Positions 18,713-35,521 of a DNA stretch of 64,000 nucleotides are shown here, piece by piece. The translations under genes and the position numbers were made by a program. The notes under the pieces are model-generated. The model searched no databases, was not told where the DNA came from, and was given only the letters and a program-made list of their open reading frames with translations. The stretch comes from Antennarius striatus (Eukaryota > Chordata > Actinopteri > Lophiiformes > Antennariidae), in the NCBI RefSeq assembly GCF_040054535.1, contig NC_090780.1, forward strand, positions 16,959,501 to 17,023,500, in the 5' to 3' direction. Position 1 is the first letter of the stretch. Every line of letters starts with the position of its first letter.

Positions 18713-20179
18713 TTGCTCGGATGCTGTGAGATTCAATGGCAGACTTATTGCTTTAATTTTTGGGGGGAGAAAAAGATTTCATTATAAAAAAAAAAAGCAA
18801 AGCTGATTTTTTTGGTAATAGTTGTGGCAGATTAAATGATTCACCCGTTTTCACAGACCTATAATAATGCAACCAGTAGCCTGACTCAACATGATAAAAT
18901 CTCATAGTTTGAACATACCTGATACTCTTGTTTGAAAATTTCCCCGTTAGCATTGATGATGTCTAACAGATGATTTCCTACCTGATAGAAACAGGCCTTC
19001 AACTCTCTTCCCCTCTGTGCCCCTAAAATATTTGCTTATGTTTGCATGATTCAGGATCTTTCAGAGTTCTGCCCAATCAATGACAGACAGACCTGTAAGC
19101 AAATGTGTGGAAAAAAAACAGACGTAACTCACAGTCAAATGAAGACAAAACACACCTTACACCCAGTCACACACATTGGTTTGCCAGACACCAGCAACTT
19201 ATAATGACATTTACAACATAAATCAATCCTGATTCACTAAAATTTAGCATTGTTATATTTATTTGTTTGTTTATACTTAAAATAAACACATATGCTGAAG
19301 TGTTTATAATGTTGGATCATGAGCAAAGAAAGAAGTGCTTAAATTTCAAAGCATGTCCACATATGAACCACATTTTCACTGTCATTAACCTGATAAAAAA
19401 AAGTAGACCAGTAAATTAAAAACAATGGATGATTTTCCACCATTTTGCACAATTCAATCCAGATCTAAAATATATAGTTGGGGGGGCAGGGTGGTTATCT
19501 GTGACAGCAGTAGAGACGTGGCACTGCCACTCAATACAAAGGTGTGAAGTCATCAAAAAGACATCATCAGAAAGGGTTCATATCTGACAAAAAAACTATT
19601 TGTTGATGGTTCAGGAAAACCTGCCTGCAGAAGGTTGACTCCCAAAAAATGTGCGAGCTTACATACGTTTGATTCCAGTTAAATATAACCTCCTCAGAGC
19701 AGGAAACTGTAATTAACACAGTTTGGAGTGAACCATGAAAGGGCAGGAAAACAAACCCCACTGAAGTGTGTTGTAATGTCATCACTGACCTCTACAACAC
19801 AAGACTTGTATAATGAGAGGTGAGACACAACACTGTTAAAAGCACCTCCCAATAATTCACCACAAGCCAAAGCCGCTGATGTTTGATGTTCTTTAGACGT
19901 GAACCCATGATTACACCCGTGCCGGTGCACTGGGACAACTGGGAGACACAGCGCTCACCACAGCATGAACAAACGCACTCAAACCTCAGAAGGTCTTCAG
20001 TTCTTGATTTTGAATAAAACTTTATATAACCATAGATATCTTTTATATTGATTTCCTTCCTCTTTCAGGGGAGTGACTCACGAGCAGACCTTAAAATCAT
20101 CAGTTGATTCAAATTCATGTACTTTAAGTCATAAATCAGTCATGTTCTAGGTGGGCTAATGTGCGTGTTTGTGTGTGTT

Positions 20180-20266
<87 letters not shown>

Positions 20267-20832
20267 TAATAAATGTTCATATTCTCTCAGTCACCTTTCT
20301 CAATAAATCACACCTGTTTGGAACATACAACACTTAGCATGCTGTTAGCACAGTTAATATTTTATTCAGTATAACTTTTAGTTATAAGTCTGTGAGTTTT
20401 TAAACACACTTTATGTTGTGAGGTTGTTCAGAATCAGCTCTCTATGGTTTGTGCAGGAGGACAGAGCCTCACTGACTCCTCTCTCCTCCTCACATTACGT
20501 TTCCTCCTCCTACGTAACTTGTGGTTCTGCAGCACATTAAAGCCCTGGGCTCTGAATTTAAATTTCCCTACTCTACATAGTACATTGAGCACTAAATTTT
20601 CATTGTATATTTTTCTTGTCATTAGGTAACAGCTTTATTTTTTTTTTTTAAAAAGGACCTCTGTCTTTGTCAGCCCGTGTGCCTCCATCGGCAGCAGATG
20701 TTTCTGGCTCCTCCCAGACAGCTTAGTAAAACATTCCAGCCCACCTCTGGGAATCTGCTGGCTCCTCCACACTCTCTGACTGAACTAAAGTCAAAAATTT
20801 TACTAGAGCTAAACACCTTGAGCCGATACAAA
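18713..20832. other. Intergenic region between divergent avil and olfml3
   Basis: I see no coding exon. The region should contain both promoters and any 5' leader exons of avil. It includes a long (TG)n microsatellite at about 20164-20260. No clear TATA box for either gene was found. Confidence 0.7.
20164..20260. repeat. (TG)n microsatellite
   Basis: About 40 nearly pure TG dinucleotides, preceded by imperfect TGTG runs. Alternating purine-pyrimidine DNA of this length can adopt the Z form. It lies about 570 bases upstream of the olfml3 start codon. Confidence 0.97.
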
Positions 20833-22983
20833 ATGAGAGTACTTGTTGTCTTGGTTACTTTGGCCTGCTTTGCCAACACTCAGCACCAAGCACTGATTGA
20901 CTACTTGGAGCGGAGGCTGCTTGCTATTGAGGTAAGACTGACTTCACCTCAGTCCCTCTGAAAGGAAACTTCCAGGGACAGGGCAAAGGCAATTGAATGC
21001 AGATGTGAGTGACTCCTGAGGAAAATGCTTCAAAATGCAGCTCTTTGAAAATTATAGAGATTCTGGGATTGTGTAGAGATTGAAGGTTTCTTGGTGAAAA
21101 AACTAAGATAAAGAAGGACTGAAGTCTTTATAGTTACATTAGAGTTGTTAGAAATAAAATGACAGATGTGCATTTGTGATGATTAACTGAAATTCATAAA
21201 AGCTACATTGTGAAAAATTCAAAAATCATACAAAAGGTATTTTGGTGAGAAAATTTTCCCTGTTCGCATCTAAAACTGTTTAGTTGTAATGTCATCATCA
21301 AGTACAGGTAATTATTTCTCCCACAGAATACAGAACACATTTTAGATCATATTATGGTTATGGAGGCCTCGAGTTTCAAATATAACTGAATGAGCATTAT
21401 CTCAATATTATGGTTTTGTTTGAATGAAATTTGGACAAATTCTGTTCTAATTTTCATGTCAGTCATTCTAAAAGTACCTTAAATAAATCTGAATTCCTAT
21501 GTTTCTTTGTAAACCCCACACTGAGGTTAAAGGTCAAAGTCTGCCACAGAGTCAGCTGGTAGGATTCCTTGTTTTGCCAAAGGATATTTGAGTACAGTGG
21601 AGTCTTGCCTTGGGCCGAACCCAGTCATTTAAAGGATGAATGTCCTACATATTATACTCCCAGTCTATTTACTGAGCCTGAAAATGATATGACTTTTTTA
21701 CATCTCGATCAGCCTTTTTAATTTCTGTTAAAAAAGAAAAGAAATTTCTGTAATCACTGAAGTAGAAAAGGAAAAGAAAGATTGCGTAAAACTCACGCCT
21801 AACTATCTGACGCCATCTTTTTTTAAACACAGGACCGGATCTCTTTGTGGCATGAGCAGACGGCCCGCTACGCCTCAGAGCTGAGGGAGCTGAAGCAGCA
21901 GATGGTTTCCCAGCTGGAGACCTTAGATAAGGAGAAGGAGACGCTGAGAACGAGCCTGGACACCGTGGGGACGAGGGTGGACCGCGTTGAGCGGGAGCTG
22001 GACTACCTGGAAACTCAGAACGGAGTTCAGCCGTGTGTCGATGTGGACGACAAACTGATCGAGCAGCAGGTGACGCTGGTGGAGGAGAAGCAGAAGGCCA
22101 AGTATTTAAAGCTATCAGGTGAGGTTATGATACATTCATCATGACCTGGATGAACCTACACAGACACGCTGTTAGCTTGTTCTTCCTCTCCTCAGACTGC
22201 GGCGACATGATCTCTACCATAAAAGCCATGAAGATCCTGAAGCGAGTCGGGGGACCGAAGGGCATGTGGACCAAAGACCTGGCCGCTCGGGGTTCTGGGA
22301 AGGTCTACATTTTTAATGAAACAGATGAAGACACCGTCCACGTGTTTGCATCTGTGCAAGACTTCACCCGATCGCTGGGCATGGCTCTGTCCAAAAGCGT
22401 GAAGCTGCCGTCGGCCTGGCAAGGAACGGGACACATCGTCTACGACAGTCACGTCTACTATATCAACCAGGATAAAGAGATCACAGTGGTCAAGTACGAC
22501 ATGAAGAGCGGTTCCGTGAAGGACAGCGCAGTGTTCCCAGCTCAGGACCACGTCCCAGTCTTTACCCTATCCCCCAAGACCATGATAGACCTAGCCATGG
22601 ATGAGGAAGGCCTGTGGGTCATTTACGCCACGCAGCAGAACGATAGATACATCTCCTTGGCCAAAATGGCCACCAGCTCGCTGGATATCGAACAAACGTG
22701 GGACACAAACTGCCCCCGAGAAAATGCAGAGGCAGCTTTCGTGATCTGTGGGACTTTGTACGTGGCTTACAACACCCTACAGCCGGGTCGCTCAAGTGTC
22801 CAGTGTGTGTATGATGTCAATGGAATGGTAACCAATGAAGAGGCGCCGCTTATTTATTTCCCCAAGCGTTACGGATCACACTCCAGCCTGAAGTACAACC
22901 CTCACGAGCAGCTGCTGTACGCCTGGGACGATGGCTACCAGATCCTGTACAAGCTCGTCATGAAGAAGAAGCTGGACATTTGA
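20833..22983 (+). CDS. olfml3: Olfactomedin-like protein 3 (390 aa, 3 exons)
   Basis: Exons 20833-20931, 21833-22118 and 22196-22983 sum to 391 codons with stop (human OLFML3 is 406 aa). The protein has a signal peptide (MRVLVVLVTLACFANTQ), a coiled coil at about residues 25-95 (LREL, RVDRVERELDYLETQN), then a C-terminal olfactomedin domain starting at SDCGDMISTIKAMKILKR. Hallmarks are GGPKGMWTKD, CPRENAEAAFVICGTLYV and YAWDDGYQILYKL. An N-glycosylation site FNET sits early in the domain. OLFML3 is a secreted scaffold protein that supports BMP1/chordin interaction and dorsoventral patterning in vertebrates, and is made by vascular and glial cells. It is convergent with cdk2. Which teleost paralogue (a or b) it is cannot be told from one sequence. 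Confidence 0.95.
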
Positions 22984-25067
22984 GCTTAAAGACACACTAC
23001 AACCCCACCCACACCCCCACTAGAAGCACCCCTTACTCTCCTTTAGTACAAATATCATGGACTGTAGGTCACTGCTGACCATTCTAATGCATGCTGCAGG
23101 ATGGCAGATATCTAAAGTGCCTGTAAGGAACCCACTGGTTCAAACTCTTGAAACCCCTTTTTGGATTGTTTATTATTAAGTGTTATTAATAGTTTTTATT
23201 ATTTGTGATGTACCAGAATGTCAATTTCGGAATGATTTCAAGTCACAGTAATTACGCGAGAGAAATACAGATGGCAGGAGAAATACTTCAAAAACCGCTT
23301 CATGCAACACGCAATAAAATCAGCAGCGATGTTCAGTTTTATTTGTTCCAACTCTGATCTAAGAAGGAGCAAAGTGCTGGACTGCAGAATTATATGTTAA
23401 ACTTTTAGACTTACTGTATTTCTGTATCTGTGATTATTTTTATCGGATGCCATTTCAGTGCCAAAATTTTCTCATCAGGATGCCCTGCACCCCCGTTGTC
23501 ATGGACGCACATGAAGTGTCCACACTCACAACAGCTGTTCATGTTTTTATTGTGGTGGATGGAAACATTTAATTAACACATTGCATGAAAGCACTTTAAT
23601 TCAGTTGCATTCCCCCACCGTTGAGTTGGAGCCCTGTCACTTTCTGACAGGTAACAGTTACGTGTTTACCCTTTTAGTAGAAGTACAACAAATGCCTGTA
23701 CAGCAGGCAGCAAATAAACCTGGTAGATTAGGACACAGGCGAGCGACAGCTAGCTGGCTAATGCTGTTAGATTTCTGGTGTTCTTTTGTAGAACAGATTG
23801 TGTTTTGTGAGGTTTAATTTTATGAATAATGCCTCTCACTAAAGCAAATGTTTAATTTATCTACATGTAATTCATTATTTTTTCCTACAGTTACCTCTTC
23901 CTGTTTCTGCCTCTAATTTTTAATAATTCTTAAAATAAAATACACCTGAAAACAGATGGAATCTTTGATTAAATCCACATTGTTTATGAAACATTTTATA
24001 ATCCAAGGTCCAACATATTCCAGAAAGCCAGCCATCATCTTTTTGATGTCATTCTACACTCAAATCAGACATTGAAGTTCTTCTGGCTTCTGTTGGCGTA
24101 GCCAGAGATTACTGAGGTGTGATAGTATTGACTTAATGATGCCTGATTTATTATGAGGTATTTGAACCTCATAACATACCTGACATCAATTGTTTCACTG
24201 AAGGAAACCTTCCTTCAACCCTCAAAGGCAGCAGCTGAACAGCAAACCAAAAAATAGCAGGTTATTTAAACAAGTATATTTTTTTATTGTAAATAAACAA
24301 CATTCATAAAAAGTTTAGTTTGAATAAAATCAGAAGAAAGATGCATCTGCACATTAAATTCTGTAAAACCTGAATTATAACATGGAACGTTTGTATAGCC
24401 GTATGTACAACTATTCAGTTTGGAGAGCAATCCTGTCCATCCCATTAACCAGAAAATGTTTCTATCAACCAAAAAGTGCGACTTTAAAATTACTCGAGAC
24501 ACATTACACCCAAATTTTGAATTTACCTACAACACAGTCAATCTGAAAGAACACAATTATAAGATAAAAATATTCTTAGCGCCACTGTTTCAAACTGGCT
24601 GACTCCTTTTTTGTGGCCTCTACATCTCTTCAGCTCAGTCTTCCAAAGCCTGACATCTGTTATTTGCACTATCCCCAAAACCTATTCCTACTGGACTCCA
24701 ACAACTACACTATTCACTTCAGACATCCTAAAACCAAAATAGCATTAAAAGTGGGAACTTTTTCCTTCTCTCGCTCACCAATGGCAATAACATTTACATC
24801 AAAATGGCATTTGCAAATAAATATGCCAAATAATTATACTGAAAATTACAGTAAAATGTTTATAACTATTGTGACATCATGGCTGAAAAACATTTAAAGT
24901 CAGTCAGAAATCTGTCTTTTATGTATTAACAAATATGAATAATAGAATTCTGTGTATCCTGTAGTGTCGCCTATTTCTGCCCGTTCCGGTCCTGGACAGG
25001 AAACGACACGAGGCGTCCTTATTGCTCAACACTGTTGGGATGAATGAAGCTCGATGTTTGGTCCGAC
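22984..25067. other. Convergent 3' UTR region of olfml3 and cdk2
   Basis: No coding exon. Candidate olfml3 poly(A) signals are AATAAA at 23313-23318 and near 23934. For cdk2, AATAAA on minus corresponds to TTTATT at 24283-24288, giving a 3' UTR of about 780 bases. The sequence is otherwise AT-rich and without obvious repeats. Confidence 0.65.
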
Positions 25068-30123
<5,056 letters not shown>

Positions 30124-30433
30124 CTCTTGATAAACCAGTAGCGAGGTTGTTGGTCGTTTAGCTGGTTAGCAAGACTACCTCCTTTGTGTGTGGGCTAACT
30201 GCTCGGTGGCTATAGGAACAAACGTTAACGAGTGGTTTGACCGACATATAATTAATGCTGCGTTAGCCTGGTCTAACAACGCAACCGGCTGTTGGCAGGA
30301 GTCCCCCCGAGGATAACGTTAAACTTTCCAAAGTCAGCTCGAACTGGCAAACGTTGGTCGGGATAACTGCATGATACGTAGATTAGCGTGGCGGATGCTC
30401 CACTGTGGCACACAGTGAAACGATATAGAAGCA

Positions 30434-30443
30434 TTTCCCGCGC
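30434..30443. promoter_or_regulatory. E2F-like site upstream of cdk2
   Basis: TTTCCCGCGC fits the E2F consensus TTTSSCGC. It lies about 310 bases upstream of the cdk2 start codon. Function is inferred from the motif and the gene's cell-cycle role. Confidence 0.45.
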
Positions 30444-31106
30444 TATCAAGGGAGCGTTTGTTTCAGACACAGGGTACACCGACAAATGGAGGCGAGCGGT
30501 ATCTTCCCCGGGATGGGTTGGCGCTTCAAAAGCCCTTTCCTTGGAAAACGTTGTGGGAGTAAAATCCCGATTTATAAACACGGTAATTACACTCTGGTTT
30601 AAACCGTAGATTTCACTGTCTACAGTTCTAAAGCCCTAAGAAATGGAGCCATGTTGTACCGGGATGACACATAGAACAGAACGAACGAACCTCTCGTGTT
30701 CCGTCAAACGACAGCAACGACAGGACCGAAAAGACAGCAAGGAACATGATAGGGCAGCAAAATCCAGATAAACCAATCAGATGCAGAGTGGGCGGGCAAT
30801 ACATGCTCCATGTGTCCCCCTGTACTGTAATCAATATTAGGATATTGATATTGATAAGAGAGAAAAAGTGATATACGTATTCACATGTTTTCACGATTAT
30901 TACAAAGCACAGTGAACACAAAGTTCTTAAACGATATTACAAATCACAATGGCACATTATAAAAGAAATAAGTATTTCCATTTTCTGTTGTTTAATACAG
31001 CTACATTTCAGAAGAGAATATTGTCAAGCTCACTTTTCTGCACCATATTTGATGTATGTTTCAGATGCAACTTATGTTGCAGATTGAAAATAATTAAACA
31101 AATCAC

Positions 31107-31108
31107 CG

Positions 31109-31203
<95 letters not shown>
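31107..31203. repeat. (ACT)n and (AAT)n microsatellite
   Basis: About 17 ACT triplets run into about 14 AAT triplets. Threonine and asparagine runs in the translated frames are artefacts of this repeat. Confidence 0.97.
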
Positions 31204-31205
<2 letters not shown>

Positions 31206-31375
31206 GAAAGAAAGTTTCTTGAAGACGTTTCACCTCTAATCCAAGAGGCTTTTTCAGTTCAGTTTCCTCAGCTTCTTCACCAGCCACCACCAGAAATGAA
31301 GAAGCCTCTTGGATGTGAGGTGAAACTTCTTCAAAAACCTTTCTTAAAGTCCAGTGGATTGATATAAACAGCTTT
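31206..31375. repeat. Interspersed repeat fragment with internal inverted arms
   Basis: The block TCTTGAAGACGTTTCACCTC with CCAAGAGGCTTTTT is repeated in reverse complement as GAAGCCTCTTGGATGTGAGG then TGAAACTTCTTCAA, with about 50 bases between. Similar text (TCTTGGATGAGAGGTGAAAC) is common in fish genomes. Family not assigned. Confidence 0.65.
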
Positions 31376-31511
31376 GGATCAATAACAATAATGAATATGA
31401 ATTATAGAGTAGGAATGACAAGGTAGAACAAAGTTAAAAACAAACATAGACTGTTCATTGAGATTCTACGGCAGCGTAGAGCTGCCAGACCAAGAAAATA
31501 AAAACCGGGAC

Positions 31512-31620
31512 GTATCACGTTGTTTCGTGATACGTATCATGTTATTTCATGATAGTATCACGTTATTTCGTGATACGTATCACATTATTTCGTGATATGT
31601 ATCACGTTATTTCGTGATAC
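31512..31620. repeat. Five tandem palindromic hairpin units
   Basis: Units at 31512-31533, 31534-31554, 31555-31576, 31577-31598 and 31599-31620. The consensus stem is GTATCACG with loop TTATTT (or near it) and CGTGATAC. Each can fold alone, and neighbouring units can pair with each other. They are likely binding sites for the element's transposase, by analogy with subterminal repeats of other DNA transposons. Confidence 0.9.
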
Positions 31621-31669
31621 GACTTTTTCAAAGTGGTTTTATTTACTGTCTGCTGGCCATCAGTAAATC

Positions 31670-31942
31670 ATGGCTCCTTTACATGATGCCATTGAATTAT
31701 ATTTCATGCTTGGCTTGAGACATGGTGAGATTTTACAGTTATTGGGCTCCGTGGATGAAATTTATATAAGCATGCGTACCCTAAGACGACATTTGAAAAA
31801 GATGGGGCTATACCGGAGGAAAAACGAGTCGGACCCTCTTGAGGTAGCGTCTTTCCTCATTGATGAGCTGGAGGGACACGGCCGGCTGCATGGATACAAG
31901 CTCCATCATCTCAACATAACATCTTATCACGAAATAACGTGA
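31670..31942 (+). CDS. Truncated integrase-like transposase N-terminus (90 aa) inside the mini-element
   Basis: The frame starts MAPLHDAIELYFMLGL, continues with a helix-turn-helix-like stretch RTLRRHLKKMGLYRRKNE and ends LHGYKLHHLNITSYHEIT. The first ~77 residues resemble the N-terminal domain of fish proteins with an rve integrase core (IELYF.LG....I...L....I.ISIRTLRR...K.GLYRRK... and GSGQLHGYRWMH as I recall them). The catalytic DDE domain is absent: after LHGY the frame runs straight into the right terminal repeat. Expression is unknown; if made, it could bind the element ends without cutting. Confidence 0.6.
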   Translation: MAPLHDAIELYFMLGLRHGEILQLLGSVDEIYISMRTLRRHLKKMGLYRRKNESDPLEVASFLIDELEGHGRLHGYKLHHLNITSYHEIT

Positions 31943-32927
31943 TACGTCCTGGTTTTTATTTTCTTGGTCTGGCAGCTCTACGCTTCCGTAAGATTCAGTT
32001 GAGAACTGTAAAAACTCAAAAAAATAGAAGTGAAAAGCTTTTTCTCATCTTGTAAACTATTGAAAAACATACAGTACTTCATACATAGTTTGAAGTATCG
32101 AACTAATCACAATCACATCATATAGCCTCTCAGTTTCCTTTCTGATTGAAAAAAAAACACTGCTAGAGTTAATTTCATCAATCAGACCTGTTTTCCATTA
32201 TTATTATACAGTATTACACTGCACTTCAAAAATTAACTGCACCTGAGACTTTGAATGATGACAGTAAATGTATATTTGCAATTGAATACATTACCACTAA
32301 CATAACCCTAAACTTCACTTTTCAAAACATATTTAGGGTGGCAGTTTCATATGAATGAAATTATTTTCTGATTTGTGAATGTTAAATTTTTTTGTCTTAG
32401 AGAAATGTGGAATTATTTATTATTTCACATTAAACCACAAAAATACAATCAGATTCATGCATTCTGTGACATAGTCCCAAAGTTACTAAATCCAGGAGCA
32501 ATTCTGTAAAATTCCCAATGTTTTTCTTTTAATTTTCAATGTTTCAAAAATGACAAAGGACTGAGTTCCGTGATAATTCTGGAATTTAAAAAAATTAAGA
32601 CATACTAGATGGTACTAACACATTGAGAAGCTCATGATCAACTGTTAATTGTTGTTTGTTGCTCAGATGGGAAAGAATTTACCGTATTTCCCCCGGAACT
32701 GTTCTGTTAGCACATGAGGGGTCACACAAAGTACAGTTAATGGTCGCACAGGCTTGAGACAACTGCACAGGGAAAACCACCATTAGGCTCAGTTCATAAC
32801 CTATTCTCTGATGACTTCATTGTTATTTATGTTTTCCACATTGTTGATGGTTTTAATTGGTAAAATAAGTATTTTTTTTGTTTTTATCTTACTTATTTTT
32901 ACTTGTATTATTCATTTGTTCATCTTC

Positions 32928-33042
32928 TTCCGAGAGAAGAGGATGAGAGAGAAGGGGATGCAGAAGACAGGGTTAAATGTAGGCAACTGGTTCGCTGTGG
33001 CAACCCCTGAAGGGAAAAGCCGAAAGGAAAAGAAGATTTTCT
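32928..33042 (+). mobile_element. 3' tail of an RTE-type LINE
   Basis: The end reads GACAGGGTTAAATGTAGGC, then GGTTCGCTGTGGCAACCCC and GGGAAAAGCCGAAAGGAAAA, the same tail (in reverse) as in the RTE copy at 41693-41775. Only the 3' end is present; it abuts a family A repeat. Confidence 0.75.
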
Positions 33043-33290
33043 TCTGCTTTGTCCACCGTAGTGGGTCGCGGGGATCTTGAGCCTATCCTAGCTGGCTTGG
33101 GTGTGGGGGGGGGGGAAATCGGGGCGCAATGCCAGACAGAGACAGACAAACATGCACGCACCCACTCATACTTGCAAACACTTTGAAGCCGGCCACTTAA
33201 CCTGAAGTGCATGTTTTTGGAGGCAGGAGGAAGCCGGAGAACTCGGAGAGAACCCACGCAGACACGGAGAGAACATGCAAATTCTGCACA
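33043..33290 (+). repeat. Teleost interspersed repeat 'family A', copy
   Basis: Shows GGGTCGCGGGGATCTTGAGC, AACCTGAAGTGCATGTTTTT and GAGAACATGCAAATTCTGCA in the same order as the copy at 28575-28875. It ends at an (ATT)n tract. Confidence 0.8.
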
Positions 33291-33292
33291 TT

Positions 33293-33297
33293 ATTAC

Positions 33298-33336
<39 letters not shown>
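33293..33336. repeat. (ATT)n microsatellite
   Basis: About 14 ATT triplets directly following the family A copy, possibly derived from its tail. Confidence 0.95.
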
Positions 33337-33339
<3 letters not shown>

Positions 33340-34834
33340 TTTATTCATTCATCTTCCGAACCACCTTATCTATCGTAGCAGATCATTATTATTATTTTAT
33401 ATGTCATAAATAATATATAATATGATATAGATTATATTTTAGTATATTCAATATTATTACTTGTATTTGCTTCTTGTTTTACTTATAATTATTTATTATT
33501 TAGTTATTTAGTTATTTTTATTTTTATTTAAAATTTTAGTTGCTCAATGGATTTCAAAATTTCTCAGCTCTGTAAAACTAAATGGATTATTATTATTTTT
33601 TATCATTTCCTGATTATTTTTGAAATTCAGTTAAATTGAAGAAAAAATCTAACACCTCATCAACTTGATACATTTCTGTAAAATATATTTTTTTAAACAT
33701 ATGTTTGAACATGTCTTAAAACTTTGAGAAGGGGGCAACAAAAAACCCATAATTGTAGAATTTTTATACGCACCTACATGGACCACTCCATAAGTGAAGA
33801 GGTTAAACAAACAACTGGAAGGATTTCAATAATTTTATCTAGAGTCCATAATATCATCACCACTTAATGCCTATGACCTTCGACCCCGCAAAACTTCACT
33901 GCATTGAAAACTGACGTGATTCTACAAAGTGCATTGGCTCTGGGACACTTTGGACATTGTTCTATCCTGCAAGACTCTAAAATGATCTACAACAGCATCC
34001 TGAGCCCAGAATGATCTGAAACTGATGGTTTGGTTTTCACAAGTCCACATTTCATATTTGGAATTGAGATTGTAGTCACAGGAACTAAAAACAGGCTAAA
34101 TCCACTGCTATGAAAAGCAGACCAATGCTCTGTTAAGAACCTTGTTCTGCAACCGCTTTCATATTGCATCACTCTTTATGTTGTAATGAAGTATACACGG
34201 TGCATGTCAACATCATATTAGCTTTATTATGGATAACAGATTGGTGGACCACATCACAAATTTAAATGTTTTTCCATATTCCAAATCTATAGAACAGAGA
34301 AAACATGAATCATGAATTGAGAGATATTAGTGATAGAGATAATATCTGTCCTATTTGAAAGTATACAATGCTTGAAGTGAAGTAGAAAAACAGAAGTAAC
34401 AGTTGTTGAATTGAAGCAAAACATTTATATTTAATAATGTGACACATCCATTATCAGGTCATTCCATTAAATGAAATTCTGTCTTCATTTCAATGAAACT
34501 TTGGCCCATGACAGAGCATAAGGCTCATAAAATAAGCAGCTGGTATTTCTGAAAGCACGTATTCTAAGAGATGTTGCTGCCTGGGGTAGACAGCAGGATG
34601 CTGAGAGGAGGTCAAAGAAATAAAAGAATGCTATTGATCTGCCATCCTGACTCTGAGCTCGTGACTCTTAAGCCTGAATAGTTGTAAGGTCATATGTCAA
34701 AAGCATGCATGACTCGAGCTTTGCTCACAGCTCTTATCTACATCACACACCACTGTGATGTCAGTGTTTCTTTTTCTCTTGGTGTTTATCCAGTATTTAT
34801 TCGGTATATAATGCCTGAGCAGTGGATATGTACA

Positions 34835-34866
34835 ATTTCCTCCGGGATTAATAAAGTATCTATCTA

Positions 34867-34931
<65 letters not shown>

Positions 34932-34995
34932 CCGTCCGTCCGTCCGTCCGTCCGTCCGTCCGTCCGTCCGTCCGTCCGTCCATCTATCTATCCCT
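34835..34995. repeat. Retroposon tail plus (TCTG)n/(TCCG)n microsatellite
   Basis: TTCCTCCGGGATTAATAAAG is a common fish retroposon 3' end. It is followed by TATC units, about 15 TCTG units and about 15 TCCG units, then TATC again. A family B fragment begins just after it. Confidence 0.85.
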
Positions 34996-35004
34996 TCATT
35001 TGCA

Positions 35005-35195
35005 TGTGGAACTGGATAAGATAGAAAGACGAGGAAGAAGGCCAGTGTGAGTAAGACCATAGATCAAAGCTAGTGCTTCAATCAATAACAGTAGGACAGA
35101 GCACTAGCTTTGATCTTTGATCTATGCAAGTAGGTCAGGGTAAAATTTTGGGGTGTCGTGGGATGTTGCAGTCTGTGACTGCATTCATTCTAGTT
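35005..35195 (-). repeat. Unnamed 'family B' repeat, partial copy
   Basis: Shares CTGGATAAGATAGAAAGACG, GAGCACTAGCTTTGATCTTT and CAAGTAGGTCAGGGTAAAAT with the other copies. It ends about 330 bases before the pmel start codon and so may lie in its promoter region. Confidence 0.78.
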
Positions 35196-35521
35196 TGTAT
35201 TATACTTTTGCTTTGTCTTAAATATGTGATAAGTATATTGTTTAAAAAAGTCACCAAAGTTTACAGTCAAACACAATAGAGTCTGTCAAAACCAACTTTA
35301 GTTAACTAAATAACAGCCATATGTGTTCAACTTCAGAAGGGGTGGGGCCAGTTTGTCGACTCCCAGTGATGTCAGACGTGAGTAGAAATTTTATGGTAAT
35401 TCAAGTCTGAGGCTTTCTTTAAAAGAGAGAAATGAGATTCCACTCTGGGATTGTGCTGGGGTTCAGGACTTCTGGGTGAGGATTGGGGCTCAGACAGAGG
35501 AAACACAAAACCAAACACAGG

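Larger units (their letters stand above)
31467..31990 (+). mobile_element. IS3EU-like miniature DNA transposon with subterminal hairpin array
   Basis: A 524 bp element with a perfect 6 bp target duplication AGATTC on both sides (31461-31466 and 31991-31996). The terminal inverted repeats are 66 bp with three mismatches, starting TACGGCAGCGTAGAGCTGCC on the left and ending GGCAGCTCTACGCTTCCGTA on the right. From 31512 to 31620 there are five tandem units of about 22 bp, each a self-complementary hairpin (stem GTATCACG, CGTGATAC); the right end has one such unit. Between lies a short open frame (31670-31942). The near-identity of the two ends suggests recent insertion. The 6 bp duplication and the integrase-like N-terminus fit the IS3EU superfamily as I remember it. 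Confidence 0.85.
30124..35521. other. Intergenic region between divergent cdk2 and pmel
   Basis: No host coding exon seen. The left end (about 30124-30700) is GC-richer and likely holds the cdk2 leader and promoter. The rest contains microsatellites (31107-31203, 33293-33336, 34858-34990), a repeat with internal dyad (31206-31375), the IS3EU-like element (31467-31990), an RTE tail (32928-33042), a family A copy and a family B copy. The last 500 bases should contain the pmel promoter. Confidence 0.75.

Noticed and set aside
22192-22551. 119-codon minus-strand frame inside olfml3
   Set aside because: Antisense to the olfactomedin domain exon, whose plus-strand reading is clearly conserved.
31206-31375. 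A hammerhead-type ribozyme in the inverted-arm repeat (GGATG...GAAAC)
   Set aside because: The core does not contain the required CTGATGA box and the arms do not give the three-stem layout.
31512-31620. CRISPR-like array
   Set aside because: Units abut without unique spacers and lie inside a eukaryotic transposon.
34694-35060. 118-codon plus and 66-codon minus frames with CLSV/RPSV or TDRQ/TDGR repeats
   Set aside because: Translations of the TCTG/TCCG microsatellite.
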